From NCBI RefSeq assembly GCF_958979055.1, contig NC_084889.1, positions 3,860,761 through 3,924,760 of the forward strand: a stretch of DNA of 64,000 bases, read 5' to 3'. Below the pieces are notes generated by a model, which was not told where the DNA came from, did no database searches, and saw nothing but the letters and a program-made list of their open reading frames with translations. This document shows, piece after piece, positions 10,977 to 22,371 of this stretch (positions are counted from its first letter, which is position 1; the number at the start of each line of letters is the position of its first letter). The position numbers and the translations under genes were made by a program. The DNA comes from Alnus glutinosa (taxonomy: Eukaryota; Streptophyta; Magnoliopsida; Fagales; Betulaceae).

Positions 10977-11290
10977 CGGGGGTTATGGGCTCAGATGGAA
11001 AAATAATAAAATATGTTTAGGGACTTGAGTTTGTGTGCGGAAAGGCCGGTGCAGTTTGAAAAGGTTGTGGTTGTTATGTGGTTTTGGGCGACTGGTCTCA
11101 GGGTCTCGGGGTAGTGTTTTTGTGCGGAATTGGAGCTGACGGCTGGGAAGCGATGGTGCGGTTGTTCTGTTTGGGACGTGAACTGGGGGTTCTACGCAGT
11201 GGCTCACAGTAGTCTAGCTGTGCTTCATGCTTGAGTTGGTCTTGCAATTCGACGACGTTGTGGTTATATTAGATGATTGGAGTTTTTTGG
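10977..11290 (-). mobile_element. Fragment of the LTR-element internal region (same family as 21997-23809)
   Basis: From TTATGGGCTCAGATGG to GATGATTGGAGTTTT this segment is closely similar to 22970-23252, in the same orientation. In the second copy that stretch lies inside a complete non-autonomous LTR retrotransposon on the minus strand, between gag-like leader and captured gene. Here it is cut on the left by the CACTA terminus and on the right by the element at 11296. The minus-strand frame is proline-rich and of unknown function. Confidence 0.8.
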
Positions 11291-11295
11291 TATTG

Positions 11296-11770
11296 TGTTA
11301 GAATATATGGAATATTCTTTATTTGGTTAATATTGTGATATTTTTTTATTTACGGTGAATTGTAATCAAATCACCATTAAACGCCACAAATCTGCCGGAA
11401 AATACCACAACACCGATACCCTCAACACCTAGAAAATTGAAAAACTAGAATCCTAATTTAGATGATTTTGCTCTGATATCATGTTAAATTGAACTAAATA
11501 ATAAATGGAATATTAGCGAAAGCAAGAGAGAGAAAAGAGACAGATAATTTACGTGGTTCAGTTTATGACCTACGTCCACATGGTAAAACCCAAAGGGCTA
11601 TATTGTGCTCTTATTAACTTACTTGTTTACAATACAAATATCTCTATTTATAGGGTTTAGAGTAAATACTAATATGGTAATCAAATCCCCACCGTAAATA
11701 GAGAATATTACAATATCAACCAAATAAGGAATATACATAAAATATAATATATTTTCTATATATTCTAACA
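11296..11770 (-). mobile_element. Ty1/copia-type LTR plus leader with inverted LTR end
   Basis: On the minus strand an LTR runs from TGTTAGAATATATAG (11770) to TTTAACA (11482), about 289 bases, with CCCTATAAATAG as a likely TATA box. It is followed at 11481 by TGATATCAGAGC, close to the initiator-tRNA-Met primer-binding site TGGTATCAGAGC used by many copia elements. The remaining leader ends at 11296 in an inverted copy of about 80 bases of the LTR start (plus strand TGTTAGAATATATGG). The whole unit is therefore bounded by inverted TGTTAGAATATA ends. This is not a normal retrotransposon layout. It may reflect self-integration or a nested insertion of a second, opposite LTR fragment. Confidence 0.65.
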
Positions 11771-11771
11771 T

Positions 11772-14018
11772 AGATTGGGGTAGTTGAGGGAGATATACCA
11801 AAAACAACTTTTCGCACCCATGAAGGCCATTATGAGTTTTTGGTTATGCTTTTCGACTTAACCAATGCTCCATTTACATTTCAAAGCCTTATGAATTCTG
11901 TTTTTACGCCATATTTGAGGAAATTTATCCTTGTTTTTTTTATGACATCCCTGTGTTTAGTCAAGACTTTAACACACATTTGAACCATCTCTCTCTTACA
12001 CCGAACCTACTTAGGGAGCACAAGCTCTATGCTAAGCGTTCAAAGTGTAAATTTGGATGTCATACAGTGGACTATTTGGGGCATATAGTCTCAAGTGATG
12101 GCGTGCAAGCTGACCCAGGGAAAATACAGGCCATGGTTGATTGGCCACTTCCTAAGAATGTAAATTCCTTGAGAGGATTCTTAGGCCTCACAGGGTATTA
12201 TAGGAAGTTTATAAGAAATTATGGAACAATTGTTGCCCCATGGACTTCTTTACTTAAAAAGAATGTTTTTAAATGGAATGAAGAGGCTAATCATGCTTTT
12301 CAAATGTTGAAGGAAGCTGTCACCCATGCTCCTGCCTTGGCCTTGCCAAATTTCACTCAATCCTTTGTCATTGAGTGTGATGCGAGTGGAGTAGGCATTG
12401 GAGCTGTCCTTATGCATAGTAATCGGCCCATTGCATTTTTTAGTAAGGATTTGAAAGGGCGCCCCTTGCACTTATCGACTTATGAAAAGGAGCTCTGTGC
12501 TCTCGTGATGGCCATCCAGAAATGGAGACCATATCTGTTGGGGCAAACCTTTGTGGTCAAAACGAATCAGCAGACTCTTAAATTTCTGCTTGAGTAGAAG
12601 ATTGGTACACCATGTCAACAGAAGTGGCTTACGAAGCTGCTTGGTTATAGCTTTAAGGTAGAGTACAAGAAAGGAGTTGAGAACAAGGTGGTTGATGCCT
12701 TGTCTAGCAGAAAAGGTTGGGAAGATGATATCAGCCTGTCTCTTCTGTCCATACCTACTGCTGCTTGGATTTCAGAGGTCAAAGCTCATTACCAGGTGGA
12801 TCAAGACATGCTAGAATTGCTTACTAAATGAAATGCTAATCAATTGGATACTAGAAAATATGCTCTTCTGGATGGACTGCTTTTTTATAAGGGCAGACTT
12901 TGTTTAGGAAACAATCCGGACCTTCGGACTCAAGTGTTGCATTTTGTTTATAGTGATCCATTGGCAGGTCGCTCGAGGTATGAAAGGACTATGCAGAGGG
13001 CTAGAAGGAATTTTTACTGGAAGGGCATGAAGGCCGATCTTAAGAGATTTACTAGAGAATGTTCTGTATGCCAGCAGAACAAGCATGAGAACACTCTACC
13101 AGCTGGACTTTTATAGCCACTTCCTATTCCTCATAGGATTTGGTCTGACATCAGCTTAGATTTTATGGAAGGCTTGCTTGTTTCTCAGGCCTATTCGGTA
13201 GTCTTTGTAGTGGTGGATCGCCTTTCCAAATATAGTCATTTCATCTCTTTGTCCCATCCATACACATCAGCTATTGTGGCCCGGGCATTCATTGCCAATG
13301 TGTTTAAATTACACGGCATGCCAACTTCCATAGTGTCAGATCGTGATCCCACCTTCACCAGTGCTTTTTGGAATGAGTTTTTTTTCGCATGCAAGGCACT
13401 TCACTGAATATGAGCACCAGTTATCACCCACAAAGAGATAGGCAAACTGAAATTGTCAACAAGAGTCTTGAGCATTACTTGCGTTGCTTTTCTCAGGATC
13501 GCCCTAAGTAGTGGACTGCTTGGCTCCCTTGGGTTGAATACTGGTACAATACCAATTAGCACTCTTCCATCCGTATGACCTCTTTTGAGGCGGTGTATGG
13601 CATTCCCCCCACTCGGTTGCTCTCTTATGTTCCAGGAACTACTATTGTGGAATCAGTAGATGTTTTGCTACGAGATAGAGCCCAGCTTATCACTCTACTT
13701 CGCCACAACCTCCAGCAAGCTCAACACTGCATGAAGAAATATGCGGATTTGTGAAGGAGTGAGCGCCAGTTTGAGGTTGGACAACATGTCTACCTCTGTC
13801 TCCAGCCCTACTGCCAGAATTCAGTGGTTACTCGACGTGCTCTCAAGTTAGCACCTCACTTCTATGGCCCTTATACTATCATTCGGAGAGTCGGCTCTGT
13901 GGCTTATGAATTGGACTTGCCACCTACTTCTAAAATTCACCTTGTGTTCCATGTTTCTCAGCTGAAACTGAAACTGGGGTCTTCTTCAACAGCTGCTACA
14001 AACTCTACCTCTTATTGA
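11772..14018 (+). pseudogene. Ty3/gypsy pol remnant (RT, RNase H, integrase)
   Basis: Recognisable peptides in order are [19 protein letters not shown] (reverse transcriptase palm), YLGHIVSSDGVQADPGKI and LRGFLGLTGYYRKFI (RT end), FVIECDASGVGIGAVL (RNase H), an H-H-C-C zinc-binding domain with ECSVCQQNKH at 13050-13090, integrase core SDRDPTF near 13340, and the post-integrase stretch LKLAPHFYGPYTIIRRVG. In-frame stops occur at about 12595, 12828, 13113 and 13405. Frame changes occur near 11950 and 13395. No functional polyprotein can be made. It lies in the plus orientation, opposite to the CACTA transposase. Confidence 0.92.
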
Positions 14019-14213
14019 TGTTGATGGCATCATTCAGCCAAAACCTGAGGAAATTCTTCTCCACCGTTTTCGTCCACAGAACAACCACTCAATCATTGAA
14101 CTGCTCGTTTGTTAGGCGGGTCAGTCTCTAGAGGATGCTATGTGGGAGGAGTATCATTCCCTTGCGCATGATTACCCTCACCTTGTGGGCAAGGTGCTTT
14201 AAGGGGGAGGCAA

Positions 14214-14641
14214 TGTAACGAGCTTCCAGTGAGCTCGCCACTTGGATGGACACGTGGAGTGGCAATGGACGCGTGGCAGGAATAATAAGCTGCTGCTGTT
14301 GGCTAGCTTGAGCTGAGACGCATGCAGAATAAGTTATGCCTTTTGTACATACGTTGTTGTTTAGTCTTTTAGTCGTTAAGACTTGTTTTAAATTCCTGAT
14401 TGGGACAGTTTGGGTGCTAAACATTTGTATAAAAGGGAATGGGTAGTTTTGTGAGGATTCATTCGATGAGTTGTGAACAAACTGAATCTGGAGGTTCATT
14501 GGCTCCTCGAATTGCCAAATTCTCTCAATAAAGCTTGCTAAGCTTGTTCTTCCATTGTTCTTCTCTTCTCCTTTCTCAATTTCTTCCTATTTTCCTCTTA
14601 ATTGCTTGAAGAATCTCAGTAACAAGATCAGACCTGTTACA
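14214..14641 (+). repeat. 3' LTR of the Ty3/gypsy element
   Basis: Begins TGTAACGAGC right after the purine tract and ends GACCTGTTACA. A TATA-like TTGTATAAAAG at about 14425 fits a U3 promoter, and AATAAAGC at 14527 fits a polyadenylation signal. Only one copy is present, so age cannot be estimated from LTR divergence. Confidence 0.85.
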
Positions 14642-14690
14642 CTCTCTCTCTCAAATAATTTATTTATTTATTTATTTTCATATTTCACAG

Positions 14691-15065
14691 CGCCAGAATT
14701 GCAAGGCAAGCCTGAAGATATCTCCAAAGAGAAGGCTCGCTTGGCTGCCATTGAGGTCCTCTCTCTCGGTCTCTTATATCATATGTATATATGTATGTAT
14801 GTGTGTTTATGTATTGCTAATTGAATGTGTGTGTTATATCGAATGGGAAGGTGAATGGGCCAGTGCTGGTGGAAGACACTTGCCTCTGTTTCAATGCTCT
14901 AAAGGGTTTACCTGGTATGCCATTTTTCCCTTTTTTTTAGTTTTTGTTGTGTGTCGTTTTTTGTTCATTTATGCTATACCCACATGTACAGATATACAAA
15001 ATTTTGTATATAGTACTTGATTATTGATTTATTTGGCTGTTTGAAACTATTGCAGGGCCATACAT
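14691..15065 (+). pseudogene. Inosine triphosphate pyrophosphatase gene fragment (three internal exons)
   Basis: Three exons with good splice sites: 14691-14755 (PELQGKPEDISKEKARLAAI), 14851-14914 ([20 protein letters not shown]) and 15056-15065 (GPY). Together they match the middle of eukaryotic ITPase (HAM1/ITPA), the enzyme that removes ITP, dITP and XTP from the nucleotide pool. The N-terminal nucleotide-binding exons and everything after the GPY exon are absent. The left flank is the gypsy LTR only 49 bases upstream. Introns are retained, so the piece was copied or moved as DNA, not by retroposition. It cannot encode an active enzyme. Confidence 0.85.
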
Positions 15066-16136
15066 GTAAGTTCTGTTTTTCTCTCGATCTTAGTCTTGAA
15101 GTGAAGTTCCGTATCTCATCAATTTTTGAATGCTCTTGGTTATGCCATTTATGTCTGCTGGATTTGATTATAAGTTTATATGATGAGTAAGTTTATATAT
15201 TTATTTGACAATTTTGCGGGAAGCAATGTGAAAAGGAAGGCTTGCTTGAATTTTATGAAAAATGGTGCAATTGATGCTCACATTTATGAAAAAAGTAGAC
15301 AATTCTATTAATAAAAAATCAATTCTTGCTTGTTTTGGTTGTTCCAATACTTGGTTTGGGCGAGGCGGATTTGGCTATTAGTAATCGCTAATTAGGTCAT
15401 TTAAGCTTTCATGTAAGCTAAAAGTATTTGGTGCGTTTTCTTCACCCGTTGACAAAAACATCATCGTTGGTTGAGATACTCACATATCCTCAATGATGTG
15501 GATTTCTACTGATGCTGTAAATATTTTTGAATCCTTACTCTCAATTGTAGTATGTTGTCATATGAAATGGGAACTTCTTTGTCCTGGTTTAGGTGAGGAT
15601 AAGAAAATTCTCGTTGTTCATTGGTCTCAAGGCCTCAGGCTTGATATTGATTCATTTCCTTGTGAAAAAAAAATAATAATAATAATAATTTATTTACGTG
15701 CTTTACTATCTTCATTTTGGGGAGTGGATTGGATATGGTATTATTTGGGCCTTAAATTTTGAGAAATAAAGAAAAATTACCATTAATTGTGAGCTCGAAT
15801 GTTTATGCTCTTAAAAGTCTTCTGCCTGGTGAGGGTTATGGTCATAGCATACTAAAGTTTGATCACTTGTGTTCGTTTATTTGAAACTGAACTTTATGGT
15901 GTTGATTGCTCGTCTTGAATTAGTTAATTGTGAGCTGGGATGTTACTTTATGCTCTTAAGTCTTCTGCCTGGTGAAGGTTTAGGTCATAGTATACTAAAG
16001 TTTGGTCACTTGTATTCGTTTATTTAAAACTGAACTTTATGGTATTGATTGCTTGTCAATTAGTTATTGGTGATTTTGTAGTGCTTGACAGCTAGTGCAA
16101 CTGCATGAATGGTTTCATCTGTCTTTTTTTTTGCAG
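15066..16136 (+). other. Intron-like spacer with a local tandem duplication
   Basis: AT-rich DNA between the ITPase fragment and the aminopeptidase fragment, with no coding signal that I can support. At 15784-16058 a segment of about 140 bases occurs twice in tandem. Both copies contain TTATGCTCTTAA, TCTTCTGCCTGGTGA and CTGAACTTTATGGT, and they differ at a modest number of positions. Confidence 0.7.
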
Positions 16137-17245
16137 CTTCAGGCTAAAGGCCGTGTTACTTTTTTGGAGAAACCAGTAAAAAATATTTCCAAATATAGAC
16201 GCTTTCTTAATTCAGAGGTTTGTGCACTCTCTCTTTTTCCCTCTCCCCTACTAGGATTTGTATTGTATAAGTACAATTGCCCTTGTTCTTGATTGAATAT
16301 AACTTCATTCATAAAAAATAAAATAAAAAACAGCAGAGGAAGTATTAACTTAAAAACAAAAAACAAAAAACAAAAGGAAAAAAAGAAACAAGGTTTCTGA
16401 ACTCTCATTATTGGTTTTTTTCAGGTTCTATGCCAAAGGAATTGTCGAATTTCATATCTTTCGTTATCTGTAAGTTTTTACGGTTTGAGTCAAAGCTCTT
16501 TGTGCTTTCTTGTAGTCTTCACATAAGCACGCGTGTGGTATACATATCGGTCCTAGAACAGCATGCGAATTTTGATGCTCATTCAAAATATGTTATAGTT
16601 TCTTATGCTCAATGTTTTTGATAATTTGCTTTCCTCAACCTTATTTTAGAGGGCTAAGCAAACCAACAGGAGACTGATTTGTTCGATTACCACAGAAACC
16701 TTGCAAAAGCCAATTGAAGAACCCGGAATGGATACGCGAAAATAAGTCTTTTTGAAGGACTATAAGATACATGATTACTATTTTGATATGGTACACATAC
16801 TTAAAACAAAACAACATATATGGGTTGGGACTTCATAGAGTATTTTGTGGCATATGCTTTTGTGTTTGCAAACTTATAGAATTATGATTTCAGGTAGATT
16901 TGAAATTTTCTTTGGGCGAAGAGAAAACAACCGTTAGTTCAAAAATAACTATCTTCCCTAGAGTTGAAGGTAAGTTGTGACCATTCTTCCCACTTAGTAC
17001 TTTATTCACAAACAATATTTATATCTTTGATCTGTAGATAATTGGCTTTTCATGTGCAATGTCTTTTTCTCACATTTTCTTATAGCATTGGTCTAAGTAT
17101 TAGCTCTTTTTTCAATCTTCTGTGTGATTTCATGCTTATGTAAAGTTTTGGAAGAATTATTGTCATTTTTATTCTCTCTCTTTTTTTTTCTTTTTTTTTT
17201 CAAACATTTTCTTGTGAAATAGGATCTTCATCTTCTCTGGTTTTT
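16137..17245 (+). pseudogene. M1 aminopeptidase (puromycin-sensitive type) 5' gene fragment
   Basis: Five exon pieces with GT-AG boundaries: 16137-16217 (KPVKNISKYRRFLNSE), 16425-16469 (VLCQRNCRISYLSLS), 16650-16790 (RRLICSITTETLQKPIEEP ... FLKDYK ... DYYFD), 16894-16969 (VDLKFSLGEEKTTVSSKI) and 17223-about 17245 (GSSSSLVF). They match the N-terminal transit region and first beta domain of plant puromycin-sensitive-type M1 aminopeptidases. A TAA at about 16734 replaces the codon just after MDTRK, so the frame is broken even within the fragment. The zinc-binding catalytic region is absent. Introns are retained. Confidence 0.85.
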
Positions 17246-17307
17246 CTGAGTAAGGTCGTTAATCTTAAGCTTTTAAGATCATGTGCTAATTAAAATTGTG
17301 ACTACAG

Positions 17308-17636
17308 GGGAATCGAGCCATCTGTTTCGGCATTTGAAATTAAGAAGGCCTATAGGAAAGCTGCACTTGGACATCATCCTAATAAAGTTTCAAAATGTGT
17401 TGATTCATTTACTTGTGAAAAAAAAAAAAAAAAAGGTGCCAATTTATTGATGTGCTTACTGTTATTTAACATTTTAAACTAGTCCTTTCTTCATGTAGGC
17501 TGTTCAATCCTTGGCAAGAAGTGACAATGGTGATGACAAGCTGTGGAAGGTGATAGCAGAAGAAGTTCACAAGGGTGCTGACAAACTTTTTAAAATGATT
17601 GGAGAGGCATATGTAGTACTTTCAGACCCTATCAAG
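17308..17636 (+). pseudogene. TPR/DnaJ (DNAJC7-like) J-domain fragment
   Basis: Two exon pieces, 17308 to about 17387 (EIKKAYRKAALGHHPNK) and 17499-17636 (SLARSDNGDDKLW and LFKMIGEAYVVLSDPIK), match the J-domain of plant TPR-DnaJ co-chaperones. The catalytic His-Pro-Asp triplet that stimulates Hsp70 reads His-Pro-Asn. The first exon runs into an unusual donor (AAAGTTTC). Neither the TPR repeats nor the remainder of the J-domain are present. It is a captured or rearranged fragment on the same strand as the two upstream fragments. Confidence 0.85.
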
Positions 17637-17724
17637 GTGTGGCATGCATATTATCATTATGTAGTCTATTTATCTTTCCGTCGCTAATGTTCGAATAATT
17701 TGACGCCTCTTTCCTTGTTTTTTT

Positions 17725-17763
<39 letters not shown>

Positions 17764-19882
17764 TATAGAATATCCTATTATGAAATGTTTAACTATTACT
17801 TAGAAAATGTTGTTGAGTTAGTCCTAAATGTGGCTTTGCAACTTGGCAGGGATGCTGTATTAGTTGGCTTGCTCAATTGGGCACACAACCTATAAGATGC
17901 TTTTCTTGGCACTAATTACAAAGTTGCTCTCCACTTATTTGCTGTCTCTAAAATTTTGTTTGTAATTTCAAGGTGTAATGCAAAATAGTTATTATAGGTA
18001 GATAGTTGTTTTGTTTACATTTTTGTTGCCAAGTATTTTTATAATATATAGTCTTTATTCCAGACATTTATTCCACAAGCGCATATCAGTTTGAATGGGC
18101 TTTGGATTTTGAATAGTCATGGTTGGACAATTGCATACAAGTCAGAAATGAAGAAGAATAGGTTAATCATGAACAAATATGTTTTACTTAATCATTTTTA
18201 ATGCTAATGATGTATGTTGGCCGTTATAATTTGCATTATAGGTTATTATTTCTAAGTCACTTTTACAATGCTTTTGATGTGTTTGGAATGAAAGATGTTG
18301 TGGGTGTCTGCATGAATGTAAGGCTTTGATAGTCTTCCCTTTTTTATTTTGACAAGTAATTGGACTGTTAATTTGTGCAAACTTAAAAAGAACTGCATAG
18401 ATTTTGGTTTTTTTTTTTTTTTTTTGGTTTGTTTCTTCAAATGAGCTCAAGATGGGTTTAAATTCTCAGGTCAAAACTTAGTTATGAGTAGTGATTGAAA
18501 AGGACTTGACCTGTGACATCATTTTATATCTTGCTTTTATCCCTTTCATTAAATCACAATATATGTAAGTTAAACTTGACTTGTTTACAAATTCATAAAA
18601 ATATATTAAATTTGTAAATATAATATCTAGATTATATATTGTAATTTCACACAGTCAAATAGAAGTCACTGTTGAGGAGGCTTTACCACTTTTTATATAT
18701 ATATAATGTTAATAATTATAGTGATACATAACATCGGAAACCAAGCACGTGCATCCCAACTAGTATTTTTTTTTAATCTGCTTCAATATTGGCTACATTC
18801 CCATTATTTTACATTCCATCAACTTGCTTTGAGCCAATTGTATATGAGATCGAGATTTGGTGACAACTACCTTTCTTTCTTTATTTTTTGGAAAAAAAGA
18901 CCACCTTTCTTTTAATTCGTTATAACAAATTCTGTAAGAGTTGTCTTTTTCTTATCAAATCTATCACATGCATCCAGAATGTACTTTGATTGGTTGACTA
19001 CTCTATAAAATTAAGCTCATCCTTGAATGTGCATGGCTTTTTGTTGTTTTTTTTTAACGTATTTTGAAGGGGGGAAAAAGTGTTTTAATATGAAAATAGT
19101 TTTGGTCCATCCAACAATTGTAGAGAATTTGTTTCCGGCTCCTTTGAACACCTACTGGCTACCTAAACATATGAATTTTATAAAACATCTCTCACAATTA
19201 CAATCGAACAAACTACAATCCGGACAAGAAATTGCAGCCAATCCCAAACCATTTGGATGTACCCAGATGCTTGACTTTCTCGTTATTAGCTAAATGCTAA
19301 TAATAATGCAACTTCAAAGAAAGATATTTTTCATAACGATCGATACTTCATTATTTAATTAATCTAATATTTTCTTTTGTAAATTTTTGATATTTTCCCT
19401 TATATCTGAAAATACAAGACAGTACCTTTTTTCATATATTCTTTGATATATATAGTATTTTTTACAATAATTTCTTTTCTTTTCTTTTCTTTTTTGGTTG
19501 TAAGTGACAATAATTTCTGATATATCAACAATATATTTATTAATGATATTTTAAAATATAGATACTATTTCTCATTATCGACATGATATCTCCTTATATT
19601 TCAACGAGATTCTAAACCATAATTAAACTTGGAATCCCATATGAACACATCAGGCCACAGCTTGTTTGTTTGCAATTATCATTTCCTTTTCATATTTCAT
19701 GCTTACAAGTAGTCGTCCAAAACACTTCAACGACACTGATGCAGAAAATAAATGCAAGGAGCTAGCATAGATGCCAGTACAAGAGTTAGAAAAACGCATT
19801 GTTCAATGTTCAGACCGACATGAAATCTAGAGTTTTTTTTTTTCACATAAGCCTTCTTGGGGCTGCCAAACACACTGATGTG
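17637..19882. other. Intergenic AT-rich DNA
   Basis: Contains a T-run of about 45 bases at 17716-17762, AT-rich sequence and several short chance frames. I see no homologous gene, no LTR and no clear inverted-repeat element. A CTAG followed by T at 18760-18763, preceded by GCACGTGC at 18745-18752, was considered as a Helitron 3' end and judged too weak. The 3' UTR of the minus-strand F-box gene probably lies at the right end of this stretch. Confidence 0.5.
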
Positions 19883-21655
19883 TTAAGGGTCCAAGTAAAT
19901 GATTTCTGCCTGCATGGAGGATCGCCGGAATCGCAGCAATTCTTTTAGCAATTCCCATCCTCCATGGATGGAAGCAGGCTTAACACTCATTGTTTCAAGA
20001 ACTGGGGTAGCTAATAGCAGGAAATTGATGAAATTTAATTCAGGTTTTATACCAAGGATGCCAACTATTTTCACTTGTCGCAGTTGGTCGAATGGACAAC
20101 TCCAGTGGTCGTCTTCCCAACAGTTGGTGAATGTCACTGTGGCAACCTGTTCCTCCGGGCGAGCCTACACAAGTTCTATGGCATTAAAATCTTTGGAAGT
20201 TTACCTCCCAAGCAAATGATGGTAATGCATTATCAGTTTATAGTTTAGCTGTCGAAATGTCAAGTATCAGCATGACATGAAAATCAAGTATTTGACAGCA
20301 TGTGCATGCTTGTGATGTCAATTTGGATGAAGCTAAGGTAATAATCAGTAGAAAGAAACTCACCAAAACTTCTAGTTCTTGTAGATTAGGGGAACTTCTT
20401 AAGAGGCACAGAGCAGTTAAAACCTCCTCCACATCATTGAAGTTTATGCGTATGGAAAGATAATTTAGATGAACGCATGGTGTAGGCAACTTTCCTGGCA
20501 CAATTCCAACAGCCAAATACTGGAGCAAAAAGAAGATAGAGAACAAATATAGATCAATCTCCAATAGATGCAGTAACATAGCACTTGGACCTCCCTGTGA
20601 AAACTGAATCAGTTCATTGGGATTTACAAAACTATTTAAGCAGCCAAGTCGATGGTGCAAATGCCAAGAAATAAGCACAATGACACATAGAAATGAATTC
20701 AATAACTGAAACCTGGAAAAACCCTTCAGTGCAGAAACAAAGAACCTCGTTTCAAATCATAGGCAATTTGCAAAACCCAATGAACTCATTCACTTCCCTG
20801 TGGCATATGAGGGCCCCTTAATTATGTTCACACAATTATTACCTTCAAAAAGTAGCTCTGAACCTCCAGCCTTCGAATATGGGGCAGATGAACAAAAAAT
20901 TTGAGCAAATTGCTAGAATTGGAATAAGCTCGCCTTTTATCACTGCCAACATTTACATATAATCCAATGGAAATAACAGTCAAACAGAAGGTGTTTTCAA
21001 AACTAATGTCCTCAAAAGAGCCTCCAATATCAAAAAATTGGAGATTTGGTGCATCAATGTTGAGATGGGTGAAACCGTCAAAGTTCATCAATGTCAATCT
21101 CTCTAGCAGAGGGCAGCTAGAAATCAGACTTCCAAACGCATCTTGGGCCAAGGTCACATGCTGCAGATCAAGGCTCTTCAAGCTCCTGAAGCCTTTAAAC
21201 GCCAATGGAGGTTTTAGCAAACAATTAAATAACTCTAAATGATTCAAATTGTGGCAAGAAAATAGAGAAGAAGGCATCTTGTAGCGTTGCCCCTTCCAAA
21301 TTTCAAGAACGAACTCTTTGATAGAGCGCCTTGATAGATGAAGAATCCACCTATCAATGTCAGGAATCCCTAGAACATCTCGGTGAGATAGTTTGAACTT
21401 GTATATTGGGCCATTATGAAGTAAGAGAACATGATCAACAATGTTCACAAGTTTATTCTTGACAATTGTATGATCTTGAGAAGAAACAGAGAAACATTGA
21501 TTATCAAACGCAAGATGTGGAAGTGTAGCCCATTTGTACCTCCACTTGCTGGACAAAACACTTGTCCTAACTGCCTCCCTAATTGACAAATTTGACAAAA
21601 TGTGATCTATAACATGCCCTGGTAAGTTGCTGATCTTGTCTAGCTCCATCTCCAT
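19883..21655 (-). CDS. F-box/FBD/LRR-repeat protein (At1g13570-like)
   Basis: Three exons on the minus strand, 21655-20843, 20519-20364 and 20164-19883, all GT-AG and all phase 0. They give 416 aa with no internal stop, the length I recall for the Arabidopsis At1g13570 protein. Residues 1-50 are the F-box (ISNLPGHVIDHILSNLSIRE), which binds SKP1 in an SCF ubiquitin ligase. The middle has leucine-rich repeats (LFSCHNLNHLELFNCLLKPP). The C-terminus is an FBD domain (LRQVKIVGILGIKPELNFI). The target protein is unknown. A TATTTCAG acceptor at about 21690 and a possible non-coding first exon ending TTTTTCAG at about 24349 suggest a long 5'-UTR intron. That intron holds the retrotransposon at 21997-23809. 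Confidence 0.9.
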
Positions 21656-21996
21656 TCAGCACAGGCACTTTGGTGCTTCTCTTTATTTCTGAAATATTTC
21701 AGGAAAAGAGGAATCAGAAGTCAGATTCAAAGACCTAGGGTACATAGGTCATTTACTTAGTGAGCATTTTAGAGGGGGAGAGAGAGCCGAAATCCTTCGG
21801 AAGAACCAGAGACAAAATGTATTTAACCATGAAAATAATTACAATTAACCAAACTATTCCTATTTTAAGTTTCATAACAAAGTTCAGAACATAATAAAGA
21901 CAAACTCGTGCCCTAAAAAATTGCACACCTTTTAAATATATGATTTGCTTAGTTGAAAAGAGAGCATTTCAATTTGCTTTTATTTCTGAAATGATG

Positions 21997-22337
21997 TGTT
22001 ACGAACCTGAATATCAAGTCCGTAGACAGGTTTTTAGAAGGAACCTACACCTCCTTCAAACACACGGTTTGGAAAATAAACTTTTCTTCTTTATCTTTAT
22101 TCAAATCACTGTTTAAACAGCCTTACATCATCAACAATAAGAATCCAAATATAAAACAACTTACAAGTAAAGACTCCTACTCGTAACCACATTGGAACAT
22201 CTCGGAAGCTGACCTTTATTTGACAGCTACTATAGCCTACTAAACTGAAATACTTGAGACCCACTAAATTACTACTCAATGAAGGACTCCAGAAAAAGGT
22301 AGAGATATGGTCTTCTTAGCACCCAAGGATTGTAACA
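21997..22337 (-). repeat. 3' LTR of the non-autonomous retrotransposon
   Basis: 341 bases, TGTTACAATCCTTGG to GGTTCGTAACA on the minus strand. It is directly comparable with the LTR at 23444-23809, which is 25 bases longer because of small indels. Visible differences between the two copies suggest the insertion is not very recent. Confidence 0.9.
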
Positions 22338-22371
22338 CTCCTCCCCCCTTAAAACGTCCTCGTCCTCAGGG

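Larger units (their letters stand above)
11771..14641 (+). mobile_element. Decayed Ty3/gypsy retrotransposon, 3' half with 3' LTR
   Basis: Starts abruptly inside reverse transcriptase and runs through RNase H, integrase and the C-terminal region to a polypurine tract (AAGGGGGAGG at 14201) and a 428-base 3' LTR (14214-14641, TGTAACGAGC to CCTGTTACA). The 5' LTR, gag, protease and first part of reverse transcriptase are missing, replaced at 11770 by the copia-type piece. The right flank begins CTCTC. The partner target duplication is lost. Confidence 0.9.

Noticed and set aside
18745..18763. Helitron 3' end (GCACGTGC then CTAG before T)
   Set aside because: The hairpin has no loop and is short, and no matching 5' TC terminus could be placed, so chance is likely.
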